DNA from: Psococerastis gibbosa
Lineage: Eukaryota > Arthropoda > Insecta > Psocodea > Psocidae
Reading direction: 5' to 3'
Length of the DNA stretch: 64,000 nt
NCBI GenBank assembly: GCA_963971405.1
Contig: OZ020485.1
Location: 13,516,001-13,580,000, forward strand
The translations under genes and the position numbers were made by a program. The notes beneath the pieces were generated by a model that was given only the letters and a program-made list of their open reading frames with translations, searched no databases and had not been told where the DNA came from. How positions within the stretch are numbered: position 1 is the first letter of the stretch; every line of letters begins with the position of its first letter. Below are positions 11,846-22,938 of the stretch, piece after piece.

Positions 11846-12916
11846 ATAGAGGCCCATTTATTTTACATCATGTCATCTCGTTTATAGCTCCACAATCTAA
11901 TATACACGTATATACTATAACTATAACTATAACTATCAAATATTAAATATTTTCAATTTCTAATTAGCCAATTCCTAAATAACAATACAGAATATCTATC
12001 TCAATTAGCTCCTAACTTCAATAATTAAATATGCCTAATTAGAAATTATGCTCCCTATACTGTCTTATTTATACTTCCTATATTATTGGTTGGATTGACC
12101 ATTAACTATTATTATTATGAGTAACAATAACAACACTTGTTCTGGACCCATCACGGGCCACGGCCTACAGGGTCCACGGTATTTTGTATCACAAATGTAT
12201 ATTGTATGTATTATATTGATAATTGATTTATTCATTGATTGATTGTAAATTAGTAAGGTTTTTAAGATAAGTCGTTCTTATAATTGAATGCAGTCAGTAA
12301 ACAAATTTGTAATCCAATGGAAAGGCGCTGAGTGACGTCACGTCGTAAAGTCGACAGTCAGTCGAAAACAAGAGAAATTGCAGAAACCAAATTGAAATTT
12401 TTGTTTCGAAATTTTTCCCAGAGGCTGTAAATCTTAGGAAGGTTGAGCTTCGGGTAAAACATGTTGGTAATTTGTCTTAAGACCGGGACACTGGCACAAA
12501 AGGCTTCTGTTTCGATAAATTTTTTCTTGGAGCGAAATAACGTCGGGCAAATTGATTTTGCGAGTCAAATAAAAAAACTGTCATTGTTTCGACTGCTTAA
12601 CAAACTTCTCTCTTCCAGCAGCAATATAGCCTGTCAAACATCCTTTCACTTTATGGTTATCGACGTTTTTATAGAATTAGGTACTGAAGCTCATTGGCCA
12701 TAGCTTGTGAAAAACATTGCTTTTTGTCGGTACTCGACTTACGGCAGCATGCAGTTCAACCAATCTGAAAACATTGTGCATCCGGCAATATACTGCAATC
12801 TTCGATGTCTTCAATGACCATTTACACGATTGAAATTGCCAGTACACTGCCTGAATTGTTACAATTGCTAGTCTAATGGAATTTGGTAATTTTGTGAGGT
12901 GGTTATTTAGTTCAGG
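11846..12916. other. No gene seen
   Basis: AT-rich sequence with CTATAA repeats near 11914-11940. An 80-codon frame at 12461-12703 has no family signature. Confidence 0.35.
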
Positions 12917-13033
12917 TTGCAGGACCAGGGGAAGTTGCCGCCTTTCACGTATATGGATGTGCTCCAGGACTTGGACAGAGAGGTGCTGACGGAGGTGGTC
13001 CGCTTCCTGGAGGGTATCGGTCAGAAGTGGTAG
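12917..13033 (+). pseudogene. Unidentified protein fragment, paralogous to 46229-46414
   Basis: The plus-strand frame opens LQDQGKLPPFTYMDVLQDLD and continues REVLTEVVRFLEGIGQKW to a stop at 13031. It aligns without gaps to a frame on the minus strand at 46229-46414, with about 16 identities over 34 residues concentrated in DVLQ-x-L-x-R-x-V-x-T-x-VVRFL. Most codon differences are synonymous or conservative, which suggests that both derive from a coding family. I do not recognise the family. The CAG before GACCAG could be a splice acceptor. Confidence 0.4.
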
Positions 13034-13489
13034 GACGCTGGGCAAGCTGTTGTAGACGGCGCACCCGATAGCAGCCTTGCACCCGTCTTTTGCCAGATGG
13101 AGGTTGAAATGACTGTATACCATTAAGCCAAAAGAAAAAAGTTATTTAGTTGCTTGCAAAACAGTGGTGTGGTGGGTAATGATCCGGGCTTTTGCTAAGG
13201 AAGTCACGGTTCCCATTTCGCCACCTATTCCAATTAGAAATAGTTATTCATGTGCAGAGAGGCTGAAACCAAGTGGTTCAGAATCCACTATAATCAGGAG
13301 GTCACCTCATTCGTAGGCTAGGCGCTAAGTTCCAAAGTTGAACCTATGTCCAAGCAGCCGTGCAAGCGCCAGAGATTGTGTTATGTATGAATTGTGAATT
13401 CCTGGGTACCCTGAAGGGGGTACTAAGTAGGTAGACGAAGATGAAGGTAAGCTTACAACTTACATAGGTACTTGAAAACGCTGGAAGGA

Positions 13490-13740
13490 TGAGAGTTTGA
13501 AACTGACCTTCGTGAGATGGGAGTCCGCAGATGGTGAAGCCTTTTACAAAACCAGGTTGACTGGAGGAGTGTTGTCGAGCAGGCCAAAGCTCATCAAGAG
13601 CAGTAGAGCCAGAAAAAGAAGAACACGTCACCTCATTCAAACAGAAGCAACTGTTTGGGCGAGGGGATGTGCAACGTTTGGAAGCCGCTTTCAGGACGAC
13701 CACGGCCTATCAACCCGGGCTCTACTGATTCGTCACGTAA
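13490..13740 (+). pseudogene. Non-LTR reverse transcriptase tail remnant
   Basis: The plus-strand frame reads EFETDLREMGVRRW, stop, then NQVDWRSVVEQAKAHQEQ. D-L-x-x-M-G-V..W..DW-R-x-V-V-x-x-A-K is the usual end of RTE-type LINE polyproteins. It contains in-frame stops, so it is a fossil. The sequence after it resembles the 3' flank of the remnant at 4481-4910. Confidence 0.6.
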
Positions 13741-14349
13741 ATCGTCACTTTGTAATAATAGACTCATTATGATAAGTTTTCTCACCGTAATTTTTCCGCA
13801 CAATAGGCTCAAAATTGTATTCTAGTCATGCGCAAGGGACAGGGATGTTTGAAGGGCGAGGAAAATGGCTGTAGGGAAGTTGATGATGGTTTACCTTCTT
13901 GTGCCGTCTTTTATTTTTCATTTTCTTTTCCATCTCCATTTTATTTTTGAAGGGCCTATGTAAGCAATCTCCAAGATTAAACGCAAACATCGTAGTCGAT
14001 GGACAATGACCTACAATTTAATGAACTTCTCTGGCCCTGCAAAGTTTCATATCTTCGTGCTTTTCTAATTCAAAACAATCCTTCTCGAAATTTTTGAAAA
14101 AACTGGCACTCTTGCTGAAAATTACAGCTAATTAGAACAAATCGGACACTCCCACTACGCGTTTTCTGTGCAAAGTCATATTTATATAATGCTATATTAT
14201 ATGTACAATATTTTTATATGTTTATACGTATAACAGTGGATTCCTCACCACTTAGGAAACATAGTAAAGTCACACGATTAATTCAGAGGTGACCATGACC
14301 CGTCACGCGTATAGAATGACTAGTAGTCCCCATTACCGTGCCCCACGAT
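13741..14349. other. No feature recognised
   Basis: No coding frame or repeat that I can support. Confidence 0.4.
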
Positions 14350-14539
14350 CAAGGGCGGATTTTGCCTCCAATTTAGGGGGGGGGGTCAGCGGGTAGGTTC
14401 AGTGGATTATAACATTAAAAACATAATTATTTTTAATTCCCACTGTAAACCCATTGTTATCTAATTAAGTAAGTAAGTTAATTTTTTTTTGGGGGGTCCA
14501 GACCCTCTGACCCCCCCCCCCCCCTAAAATCCGCCCTTG
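14350..14539. mobile_element. Small non-autonomous hAT element
   Basis: The ends are CAAGGGCGGATTTTGCC and the complement of CAAGGGCGGATTTTA. Long G and C runs lie just inside each end. The flanks CCCACGAT (14342-14349) and CCCACCAT (14540-14547) match at 7 of 8 positions, an 8-bp hAT-type target duplication. Confidence 0.75.
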
Positions 14540-14658
14540 CCCACCATGTTCCCCTACCAATGCGGTGCATACTACCAAGTTTGCTGCAAGAGGCACTTGG
14601 TATGGCCGTTGTTACAATGGAAAACACTGAATGACAGTGTTATAGGCCTAGCTGCAGC

Positions 14659-14960
14659 TGGTAAACAAGATAATTTTATAATGGAAAGTGCTATTCAAAA
14701 TTTGTTTGTTTACAGTTATAACCCTAGGGTATTTACTTAACCCCGGTATTATAAACGCCACGATCAGACTGCAGCAGCCTGATCGAGGCGATTATAATAC
14801 CGGGGTTAAATAAATACCCTAGGATTATAACTGTAAACAAACAAATTTTGAATAGGACTTTCCATTATAAAATTATCTTGTTTACATTTTTATTACCAGG
14901 GGATTCAATAAATATTGGTATTATAATCGCCTCGATCAGGCTGCAGGCTTCTGGTGAAGA
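14659..14960. repeat. P-family palindrome, copy 1
   Basis: Blocks GTAAACAAGATAATTTTATA, GGAAAGTGCTATTCAAAATT, AACCCTAGGGTATTTA and CCGGTATTATAA are mirrored around CTGCAGCAGCCTGATCG near 14780. A third half-unit follows and ends CGCCTCGATCAGGCTGCAG. The same modules appear at 32976-33260 and 55394-55850. Confidence 0.75.
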
Positions 14961-15099
14961 TGGTAAGATATTGAACAGTGAATTAACGGGGCGAAGGTTC
15001 AATTCCGAAAATTTCCTGTGTAATAATAAATAATAAATAAAAATAGATTACATATTGTATTATCAACAGATTTGAGTCCAGAAATCGATAGCACTTACT

Positions 15100-16095
15100 T
15101 TAAAGCAAAGTCGTATACATGTAGTAGTAGTATTTGTAGTAGTAGTCGGGACCCAGGCCGCGATTTGGGCCCGTAGGTCCCCCAGTCGTACTAGTCCAGA
15201 CCCACTGCTTCAGCGAATCTCGCCATGGCCACGGGTCAGACTTCTGGAGCCCAGCCGTCAGTAGCAATTGTACATCCCAGATGTTCCAGTCTTGGGCACT
15301 CGGCGTCGGCGAGAATGTGCCATCCACTCTAGGTCTCCATCGCACAATGTCGGCACATGTCATTGTCCACTTGCACACCAATCCGGGCGAGGTGGTGCTT
15401 GAAGTTCCCGTGACCAGTGAGCAGGGATATCACCCGATGCACGCGCGTTCTGTCCAGTGCTAATAGACTCTTAGCCCTTTTGGTGTCTGGATATTTGATT
15501 AGGCGCTTCGTATGGATGCATGCAGATTCCTCAAACCATTGGGTATGGAATTTCCTCCCAATATACTCCGAGATGAGCGCTCGAGTAGTTGCCCAGGAAA
15601 TCGGTAGAGTAGGCTCTGGTCCAATGGGCTGCAACTCCGATCCTAGACGAGCCAGCTCGTCGGCTTGTTCATTTCCTTGAACACCACCAGGAACAATTCG
15701 ACATCGTTGTACCTAACAACGTTTTGGTACATATATTTGCAGTCCCTGACTAGCCCTGATTTCACAAAAGATCCATATATAGCTTGTATGGCAGCTTGGC
15801 TATCTGAGCAGATAATTATCTTTCTCCCCGTAACTGCTCGGTCACTGCAGATCGTCAGCGCCTCGAAAATTGCGTGGACTTCGGCCTGGAAAACTGTAGC
15901 AAATTTCTGATAATGAAAATTCTGATACCAAGATCATCACAATATACCCCGGCGGTGGCAGAATCATTCTTCAATGACCCATCAGTATAAAATACCAGAT
16001 TGTCCTCTTCATCGCTGAAAGGGACCTTATCATCCCAGGCTTCTCGTAAGGGGAAAACCCTTGATACAGGTACCGTGGAAGTTGGACATGTAGTA
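15100..16095 (-). pseudogene. LINE 3' part with RNase H, frameshifted
   Basis: On the minus strand, successive frames give VFYTDGSLKNDSATAGVYCD (first RNase H aspartate), then FATVFQAEVHAIFEAL (glutamate), then IIICSDSQAAIQAIYGSF (second aspartate), then GNEQADELARLGSELQP (last aspartate), then SLLTGHGNFKHHLARIGV and CRHC..HILADAECPRL, a C-x2-C..H..C-like tail. At least three frame changes separate these blocks, so it is dead. It is not the same lineage as the LINE at 49440, although the domain order is the same. The 3' end runs into CTACTACTAC-type trinucleotide repeats at about 15118-15145 instead of poly(A). The RT core is missing. Confidence 0.8.
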
Positions 16096-16191
16096 AGTTA
16101 TATCTATATAAAACAAAATAATTGCACTTAAATGAAATTTAAGTCACATTATGCAGTAGTATGTCTTTAAAAATTAAAATTAAACACAAAA

Positions 16192-16449
16192 TCAAGTTAC
16201 AAGACCATCTACAGTTTCCAAAACGGCTGATTTGTACTTGTGCAGTGCAAATGGATCGAGGTCGCTAAGATTATGAATTGAACTGACTATCCTACCTTGC
16301 GGGGCCTTTGAGTTGGGATTGGCACTGAATAAGGTTTTTAATCTAGTATTCCTGGTTTTTACACTGAGAAAGACTCTCTCGAGAATAAAAGGGCTGTCTG
16401 GATTTGTCTGGCTTCTTCTCCTTCGGCCTCTACAGCTTGTTACGTACAT
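16192..16449 (-). CDS. Unidentified 85-codon frame, uncertain
   Basis: The minus-strand frame reads RRRRSQTNPDSPFILERVFL early and ends DPFALHKYKSAVLETVDGLV. It has natural-looking composition and a clean stop, so it may be a last exon or a TE tail. I do not recognise it. A 20-bp T run lies at about 16482-16503. It could be chance. Confidence 0.25.
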   Translation of the reverse strand: MYVTSCRGRRRRSQTNPDSPFILERVFLSVKTRNTRLKTLFSANPNSKAPQGRIVSSIHNLSDLDPFALHKYKSAVLETVDGLVT

Positions 16450-17644
16450 AGGTCCTATCCGTTTGACAAATCGATAAGAGGCTATTTTTTTTTTTTTTTT
16501 TTTGCTTGCTTCTAGGGTATTGTTTATGTTTTATATTATTGTAAGTGATGTCTTATTTCGACTGTGTCTGTTGGCAACGCAATACAAACTTTATTTATTT
16601 ATTGTTATGGGTTTTGGTCTACTCGACAACACTCCTCCGTCCTCCATTCAACTCTGTTTTGTACGAGCGTCAAGCGTATATCGTAGGCTACATTTTTCTC
16701 GGCATTCTGACGTTCTTACAACGTGCGGTCCTTGGATGCTCACTTACCTCCCTACTGAGACAATTTTCTTTCTTTCTTTTAAATATGTAAAAAAATAAAA
16801 ACCATTACCAGACAGAACGTATCATATCCCAGTTTCTAAAGCAAGGAAATATATATGTAAAATATTTTTGGAAAATGTAAGCAACACTTTGGTGCGGAAA
16901 TGTTGAGGAAATCCCTATGGGATGTGATTTTGGATTCGGCTATGTCACCTTGCAGAGAAACTTTGTCTTTTTCGAAATCTTACTTGACACGAGAGATAAA
17001 TTTCAATTTGAAAAATGAAAAACTCTTACTAGGTAAGCCTACACGTCCCCCCTCAAACTTTTTCCCCCATAGGTAACTCAATTTTTGTGAAATTTGAAAT
17101 AGATAAACTTCTTATATCTGTCTTTCAGTTTTGTGGACGTGTTTTATATTTGAACAGTTACGTGCATCTTTTACAACTAACTTATGTTTCCTTGACTTAT
17201 TGAGAAGACGGAATAATATCAAAACAAGGTCTGTGTAGGATTAATAGTCTATCATCTCTTTTTTTAATTACTGTACGTACAGTTTTATATGGGACCCATG
17301 CGAATATTTGCAATGCTGGTTAAACGATTGAGTTGTCGTTTAACAGTCTTCTTTTAATATGGAGTTAATTCCTGGATAGGTATTATTATTCCTACTAATT
17401 ATTTAGAGAGTCAAAAACACCCATTTATTCATAAAAAGTTGTATAAAAAACCCTAATTCCTTTCTTATTCCATGATTCAATTGTTTCTACATTTGTCAAC
17501 ATTCTTCTTTTCTTTCTCGTCATGTGCTATTTTTCAAACCATAGGCTACTCCTATTGCAAAACAAAAACTGGCGCAACTTTTGCAATCTATTTAGCATTC
17601 ATAATTATTTAATTCTTAACAACGGTAATAGAAAGTATCCCTTA
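16450..17644. other. No gene seen
   Basis: AT-rich sequence after a long T run; no supported frame or repeat. Confidence 0.4.
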
Positions 17645-17817
17645 AGGCGTGTATTCCACTTCAATATTCCGTCATTTGTGATTAAAAAAAGTCTGCTACC
17701 TTATTATAACTTAATTTATAATAGATAAGTTAAGTATCTATAATAGTCTCCTTAAAACAAAAATCTCAACATTTTTAATCACAAATGACGGAATATTGAC
17801 AAGTGGAATACACGCCT
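17645..17817. mobile_element. Palindromic MITE, M family copy 2
   Basis: The ends AGGCGTGTATTCCACTT and AAGTGGAATACACGCCT pair, and TTA flanks both sides (17642-17644, 17818-17820). The right half carries the M-family inner arm (TTATAACTTAATTTATAATA..AGTCTCCTTAA); the left inner arm is mostly deleted. Confidence 0.8.
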
Positions 17818-18450
17818 TTAGGCATAGATTTCCAATTTCCAAATATTTTTTAAACTAGATTTGTAATATTATTTTCAACTAAATTAATTCTTTCGCGTGA
17901 CACAGCCTTTCCCAATTGGTATAGTCTCTAGGCGTATAAAAATTACAATAGAATTGCTAAGAAAAGCTCTTGAAATCCCACCATTTCATTGCCGGCCTTT
18001 TTAAATGGAAAAATAAAAAGTAAATTAAAAATTAACTGCTTGGAAATTTTCAATTTTCCATAAAATAAATAGTAGTAGACGCGAGAATCTGGAAACGAGA
18101 ATTAGCCAAATCTTCTGGAATGCAATTCTGCAAAATTGCTGGAAACGCCTTAGGCAATTAACTATTTCTTAATAGGCAATTATTGAAGCTGTTGCAAGCA
18201 GTGTAGGTCTCCTATTGTGTTTTTAGATTAAATGTGGAGAAAATTGAAAGAATTTTTCAATTTAAGTTTGCTATTAAATGGCAGTGGTTTTTGCTTCAAT
18301 GTTTCTGGGCTGGTCTATGAAGTTTCCTAATGGGTGCAGTTATAAACTTTAATTGGTACCGCGCCCTTAATTTATTCTGTAATTTACTTACTGAATATTG
18401 AGCAATGCTACTCGTAGTCTTTTCGCGATATTATCAGGTTACTCATGTTA
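17818..18450. other. No feature recognised
   Basis: AT-rich, with no frame or repeat supported. Confidence 0.4.
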
Positions 18451-19307
18451 TTGCTTTCCAATTTATACGTAGTATAAGGAAAGCTTTGTGATGGTCGAAA
18501 TTTTCGATTCCGAGATTTCAACGTATTTACACGTTTTGAGGTCCCAGGAACCCAAAAAAGTGGTTTTTACGAAATGTCTGTCTGTCTGTCGCTCTGTCGC
18601 TTTGTCTGTCTGTTCGTCGATTTCCGGGCAAACTACTCGGTCGATTTTGATGAAATTCGACAAGAAGGTTCACAAAAATCATACTTCGGGTTCATTTTTT
18701 TTTTTTTTGGCTAATTCAATTTGGGAGGGTTTTATTTTCAAAAAACTCATAGAAAACGTCTAAACAAAATTATTTCTCAAAAACGGCTACAACTATTTCT
18801 TTTAAATTCACATATATTTTAGTCGTTATTAATGTTGACAAAATGCGGGGGGTTGCTTGCCCCTTAATAGTTTTCTTCTGGGGGTAAAAAAATAAAAATA
18901 GGCCTAACTACATTTTAATGAAAAATGTCTAATAAATAATTTTTCTGTGAAACCTTTCCATCGATGATTTCTACCTTCAGGCATGTTTTAGGTGTTAAAT
19001 TGAGTAAGTAACGAAACCGGACAGATTGCTTTCCCAAAAAAATATTTGGTTTTGTGGAAAAAAAATGTTTTTGAAACAATTATTGAAAATTCACGGTCAA
19101 ATGCATTGCGTGCCCTGCCATTATTGCTGTGTGGTAATTTGTTGGTCTGTCCTATCTAGAATTCACCTCACCTCCAGTGACGTCAGATCCGAGATATCGA
19201 AAATTGAACTATAGGCAAATTATTTACCATGAAATTACTCATTTTCTCTAGCTACTACTTGATAAATTGGAAAGCATGTTCGAGTAAACTCGGACCGGTT
19301 CTTTTAG
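18451..19307 (+). mobile_element. HINE family, full-length copy 1 (Helentron/INE-like)
   Basis: The copy starts TTGCTTTCCAATTTATACG, where GCTTTCC and GGAAAGC form a 5' hairpin, and then GGTCGAAATTTTCGATTCCG. A TCTG/GTCT microsatellite lies at about 18574-18623. The 3' part contains ATAAATTGGAAAGC, the inverted complement of the 5' end, then the hairpin GTTCGAGT-AA-ACTCGGAC at 19278-19295 and CGGTTCTTTTAG. Subterminal inverted repeats, a central microsatellite and a 3' hairpin are the layout of INE-1/HINE elements. A canonical CTRR end is not present, so the class is an inference. It shows long similarity to 29758-30643. Confidence 0.75.
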
Positions 19308-20449
19308 ATAATAAACTTATCGCAACCATCGATATCATGTAGAATGGTCTGTTTGGTCACTTTTGAAGACTACAACCAGGTAATATTCTCTTGTGGTAAG
19401 CATATGTATTTAAGTGTCATCTTAAACGGACTTTAAGACAGTGAGAAAGTGTTCTATATGGGTTAGCGTTAGAAGAAAAAATACCAGGACATGCCCAAAG
19501 ATGATTTTAACGAAAAAGACAATTTATGTTCTTTTAATATATAAATAATTATGTTATGACTTTAAGTACAAAATATACCCTTTTAGAGATTAAAATGTCA
19601 AGCCTATTTTATTAAATAAATTAATAAAGGCTTGTTGGTAGAATTGCATCCATTCACACTGATTACACTGCATCCCTTTCTGGTGGCTGCGGTATATTGT
19701 ATATAGCCTACATACAGTATTTGACTTACTGTATGTGTCTTGATAGAAGCCTTGTGTAATTTGCTATAGAAATAATGTAGTACACTATAAAGTATGCAAT
19801 TCAGACTATAATAGCCTTCATGATCAGAAAAACAAGTTACAAAATGTTTCCAACGAAGAACCGCTGATTATTTTCGAAACTATTTACCTTAAAGCGCACC
19901 TGCTTCTGTGACACATCCGCAAAATCAGTTGTCAGACGGAAAGTTTCAAGTTTTAAGCAAACTCTAAGTGAAAATAAATGATGAAACTTGTCTTAAAAGC
20001 TGCGGATAAAGTTTGCTGATACCAAATTACGGTTGTCACACGAAAATCAATGACGTCTCAACCCCCCCCCCCTCCCGTAATAAAATTTATAAGCCATTTT
20101 TCTTCATTCCCTGCGTCCCTTCTTATGTCAACTCTAAAACCTAACTTGTCTCTGGATTTAAAGGGTGTTTAAAACTAAAAAACCTCATTCCCTCTCGGGA
20201 CACTGCTAAGAACTTGACCTCAAATTTCAATCTCGTCTGCCCCCCTCCCCCTTTCCCGCCTGGTTCCCAAACAATGGGAAACTTTTTCAATTTAAGACTG
20301 GAAACAAACCAAAGGGAAGAAGAAAGAAGGTTGCAACCTACTTCATTACAGTGCGTTGATAAACGTAGCAGTTCCCATTTAACTTTTAGTTGTCATTTCA
20401 GAAAAAAAAATTGTTTCAAAAAAATTTAGTCCTTTGTTTTAAATAAAAA
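19308..20449. other. No gene seen
   Basis: Nothing beyond a C run at about 20059-20070. The short frame at 20214-20429 has no family signature. Confidence 0.4.
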
Positions 20450-20610
20450 GATTAATCGCATACAAACAATTTAATGAATGTACCCGATTGACCTCTTTAG
20501 TCGCTTCTGTAGGTTAGTACCCGTGTTGAGTTACGACACGTCTCCGATCGCATGGCGTGTAAAGACTCGCACAAGTGCAAGCACGTTACCACCTGGCCAT
20601 CGAAGTCGAT
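20450..20610 (-). mobile_element. SINE-B copy
   Basis: Well-preserved inverted copy: ATCGCATACAAACAATTTAA, TTGACCTCTTTAGTCGCTTC, GTTGAGTTACGACACGTCTC, CGATCGCATGGCGTG and CCATCGAAGTCGAT. Confidence 0.75.
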
Positions 20611-20853
20611 TTTATAATATTTTTCGGACGCTCTCTGAACATCTGCACCTGAACCTAGGAGGCATCCCAAAAAACTTAAGCCCTTATCACTTGAACATAA
20701 ACACCTTATTGGTCAGTTTTTATATCAAATAAGTAGGTATGAATATATTATATACTATAGGTATGAATGCAATTTTACTACAGCCTATACATGTTCGTAT
20801 AACCGCACGCTATATCCGCTATGTACGCCAAACGCATAATATACTTTGAGATA

Positions 20854-21340
20854 TAAAAGAACCGGTTCGAGTGAACCCGTACATGCTTTCCATTTAATCT
20901 ATTAGCATAGGTACATACTGTAGGTACTGATATTTATGAGTAGTTCCATGCTAAATAAAATATATCCTAGGAGTAAATTTCGACTGCTTAGATGTTCTCT
21001 ATCCTAAAGCACAATTTCATAGAATGGGCATACTAATACTACAATAACAAGAATTTAGCCATTTTTAGCCGTTTCTGGGGGAAAAAGCACTCCATAATCG
21101 GTTAGCCCAAAATAATAAAAAATTTCCCAATAAATGGTTTCTATGACATGTCGGATTTACACGAATTCATTGACCATAGTTTGTCCATATGGATCAACGA
21201 ACAGACAGAGCTACTGAGGAGACTGAGCTATGGACGGACTAAACCCACTTTTTTTAGTCCCGATATGGTATCTCAAAACTTTAAAAACCTTTGAAATCTC
21301 GAAATCAAAAATTTTGAACATCTCAGATACTTTCCTGAAA
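20854..21340 (-). mobile_element. HINE family, inverted diverged copy
   Basis: Read on the minus strand it starts near 21340 with GATTTCGAGATTTCAAAGG, passes a TCTGTCTGTTCG stretch (about 21195-21215) and ends with GGAAAGCATGTACGGGTT and CACTCGAACCGGTTCTTTTA. Order and orientation match the full copies, with a shorter interior. Confidence 0.65.
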
Positions 21341-22124
21341 CTAACGTACAATATAACCTAAATAGGATAAAAAAATGAATTGCAGCTAAAGTCGAAATGG
21401 TTACCAAAGGTTTCATTCATCCCCCTTCGAATTCAGCCCACCCCCCCCCCCCCCTTGAGACGCCAATGCCATTGTCTAAGCTAGTAATAAGTCAAACACA
21501 ATACAAATTTAGTCTCTAGCAGTTGCCCAACCTGACAGAAAAGTAAAGTAAAAGGACATAAACAAGTTTCGAAAATTGCGCGGGAAAAATCTCATGGGTA
21601 TAGCGGGAAAATCTCATGAGCAGGTACTGCCAACTTAACCGGAAGTCCAAGTTTTCCCCGAAGGCGGAACTTGAATTACAGAACCGTGTCCGGACAATGG
21701 GCCGAATGGAAATAGCATTAGTGATAGATGCGTGAGCAAAATTTGGAGTCCGGGGTGGGAATTGTAGAAAAATTGGAGAGAAATTGGAAAGTGTATTTGG
21801 CGCGCAGAAACGTGGCTGGCGTTCACAAATTTTTGCTTTCACTGAAGAATCTCATCCTAGCGCGCGTTCTTTGCTTTATATTCTAAGTGCGAGTATTGTA
21901 TTTCACTGTTCGTGATTTTTTTATAATTATCATGGATTCTTTCCTTTGGGTTGATAGACGATTGTGTCTGACTCAGCAATGTTCCTTTCCCCTCTAACTC
22001 CCTAACTCTTTTTGATGTTTCAATAGTTTCTCGGAATGGAGACTAACATACAATACAATATATCTGTGATTGCAAAAATTGATTCAGATTGATCATTAAT
22101 AATACAATAATAGTGATAATTAAT
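21341..22124. other. No gene seen
   Basis: Contains a C run at about 21440-21453. The 108-codon minus frame at 21516-21842 overlaps a second long frame and has no domain signature. Confidence 0.4.
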
Positions 22125-22500
22125 TAGCCAAATAAATAAATAAATATTCTTTTATTAAGACATAAGGTGAGAGTACACTAACACCTTATGTAAAATTGCG
22201 TCATAGGAAACAGAACAAAACAGTAAAAAACATTATACCGCCTTACAAATTACAACTATAGGCCTATGCACAACCAAATATGTAATTACAATGCGGAATA
22301 ACAGCTATCTATTCGGATTTTAGTACAATGAACTTTAAATTGTTTTCTACTTCGTCAATGATGTAAAATACATTATTTATGAAGTAATACCTTAGATGGT
22401 TTTTCAATTTTTGAACAGTTAGACATTTTAAGTTATTTGGAAGCTGATTATAAAATTGAATCGCCAGGTTTATTGGGGCTTTCGTATACAATGTTTTTCT
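22125..22500 (-). pseudogene. LINE 3' end remnant
   Basis: The minus-strand frame reads IQFYNQLPNNLKCL, then KLKNHLRYYFINNVFYIIDE. The pattern K/Q-x-Y-N-x-L-P-x-x-L/I-K followed by F/L-K-x-x-L and a F-Y-S/I-x-D-E end is characteristic of C-termini of CR1/L2/Jockey-type reverse transcriptases. The low-coordinate end is an AAATAAATAAATAAATA tract. A related tail lies at 61500-61747. Confidence 0.55.
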
Positions 22501-22740
22501 TTTTTGGTATACAACTAATCAACTTTGTTTCATATTTTAACGCACTGAAGGCCTACTATGTCATTTTATGACAGCCTAATTATCAATTAAGATTGGTACT
22601 GTAATCATTCCTAGGTAAATGATTGTCTTAGGGTTATATTTCGGTTTAGGTTTAAATCCTAAAGCACTGAATTAATCGATTATATGTCCCTGTGTTAATG
22701 TGAAAATGGATCTGATCGTCACAGTGAATTTTAGCCAATG

Positions 22741-22880
22741 GAACGAAGCAGAAGTAGATGATGATGATGATGAAGAAGAAGGAGTAGAATAAGAAGGAGT
22801 AGAAGGAGAAGGAGTAGACGAAGTAGTAGTAGAAAAAGAAGGAGTAGAAGAAGAAGAATTAGTACAAGAAGAAGAAGAAA
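22741..22880 (+). repeat. GAA/GTA-rich trinucleotide microsatellite
   Basis: Interrupted GAA, GGA, GTA and GAT trinucleotides. It creates a Leu-rich minus-strand frame (22731-22931) that is only low complexity. Confidence 0.8.
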
Positions 22881-22930
22881 TGGAGTCAACTGTATTATTA
22901 TATTGTACCTGTCCAGATTACCTATCATCA

Positions 22931-22938
22931 CTTCGTTT
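22931..22938 (+). repeat. Left target duplication of the hAT element
   Basis: CTTCGTTT, repeated exactly at 26767-26774. Eight base pairs is the standard hAT duplication. Confidence 0.95.

Noticed and set aside
12677-13123. 148-codon minus-strand frame
   Set aside because: It is the antisense of the plus-strand fragment at 12917-13033, which has a detectable paralog; the minus frame has none.
18488-18763. 91-codon frame within HINE copy 1
   Set aside because: It spans the TCTG microsatellite; the corresponding frame in copy 2 differs and is shorter.
18451-19307. Canonical Helitron call
   Set aside because: No CTRR 3' end and no clear 5' TC; only the broader INE/Helentron-like label is used.
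22731-22931. Leu-rich minus-strand frame
   Set aside because: Translation of a GAA/GTA microsatellite.
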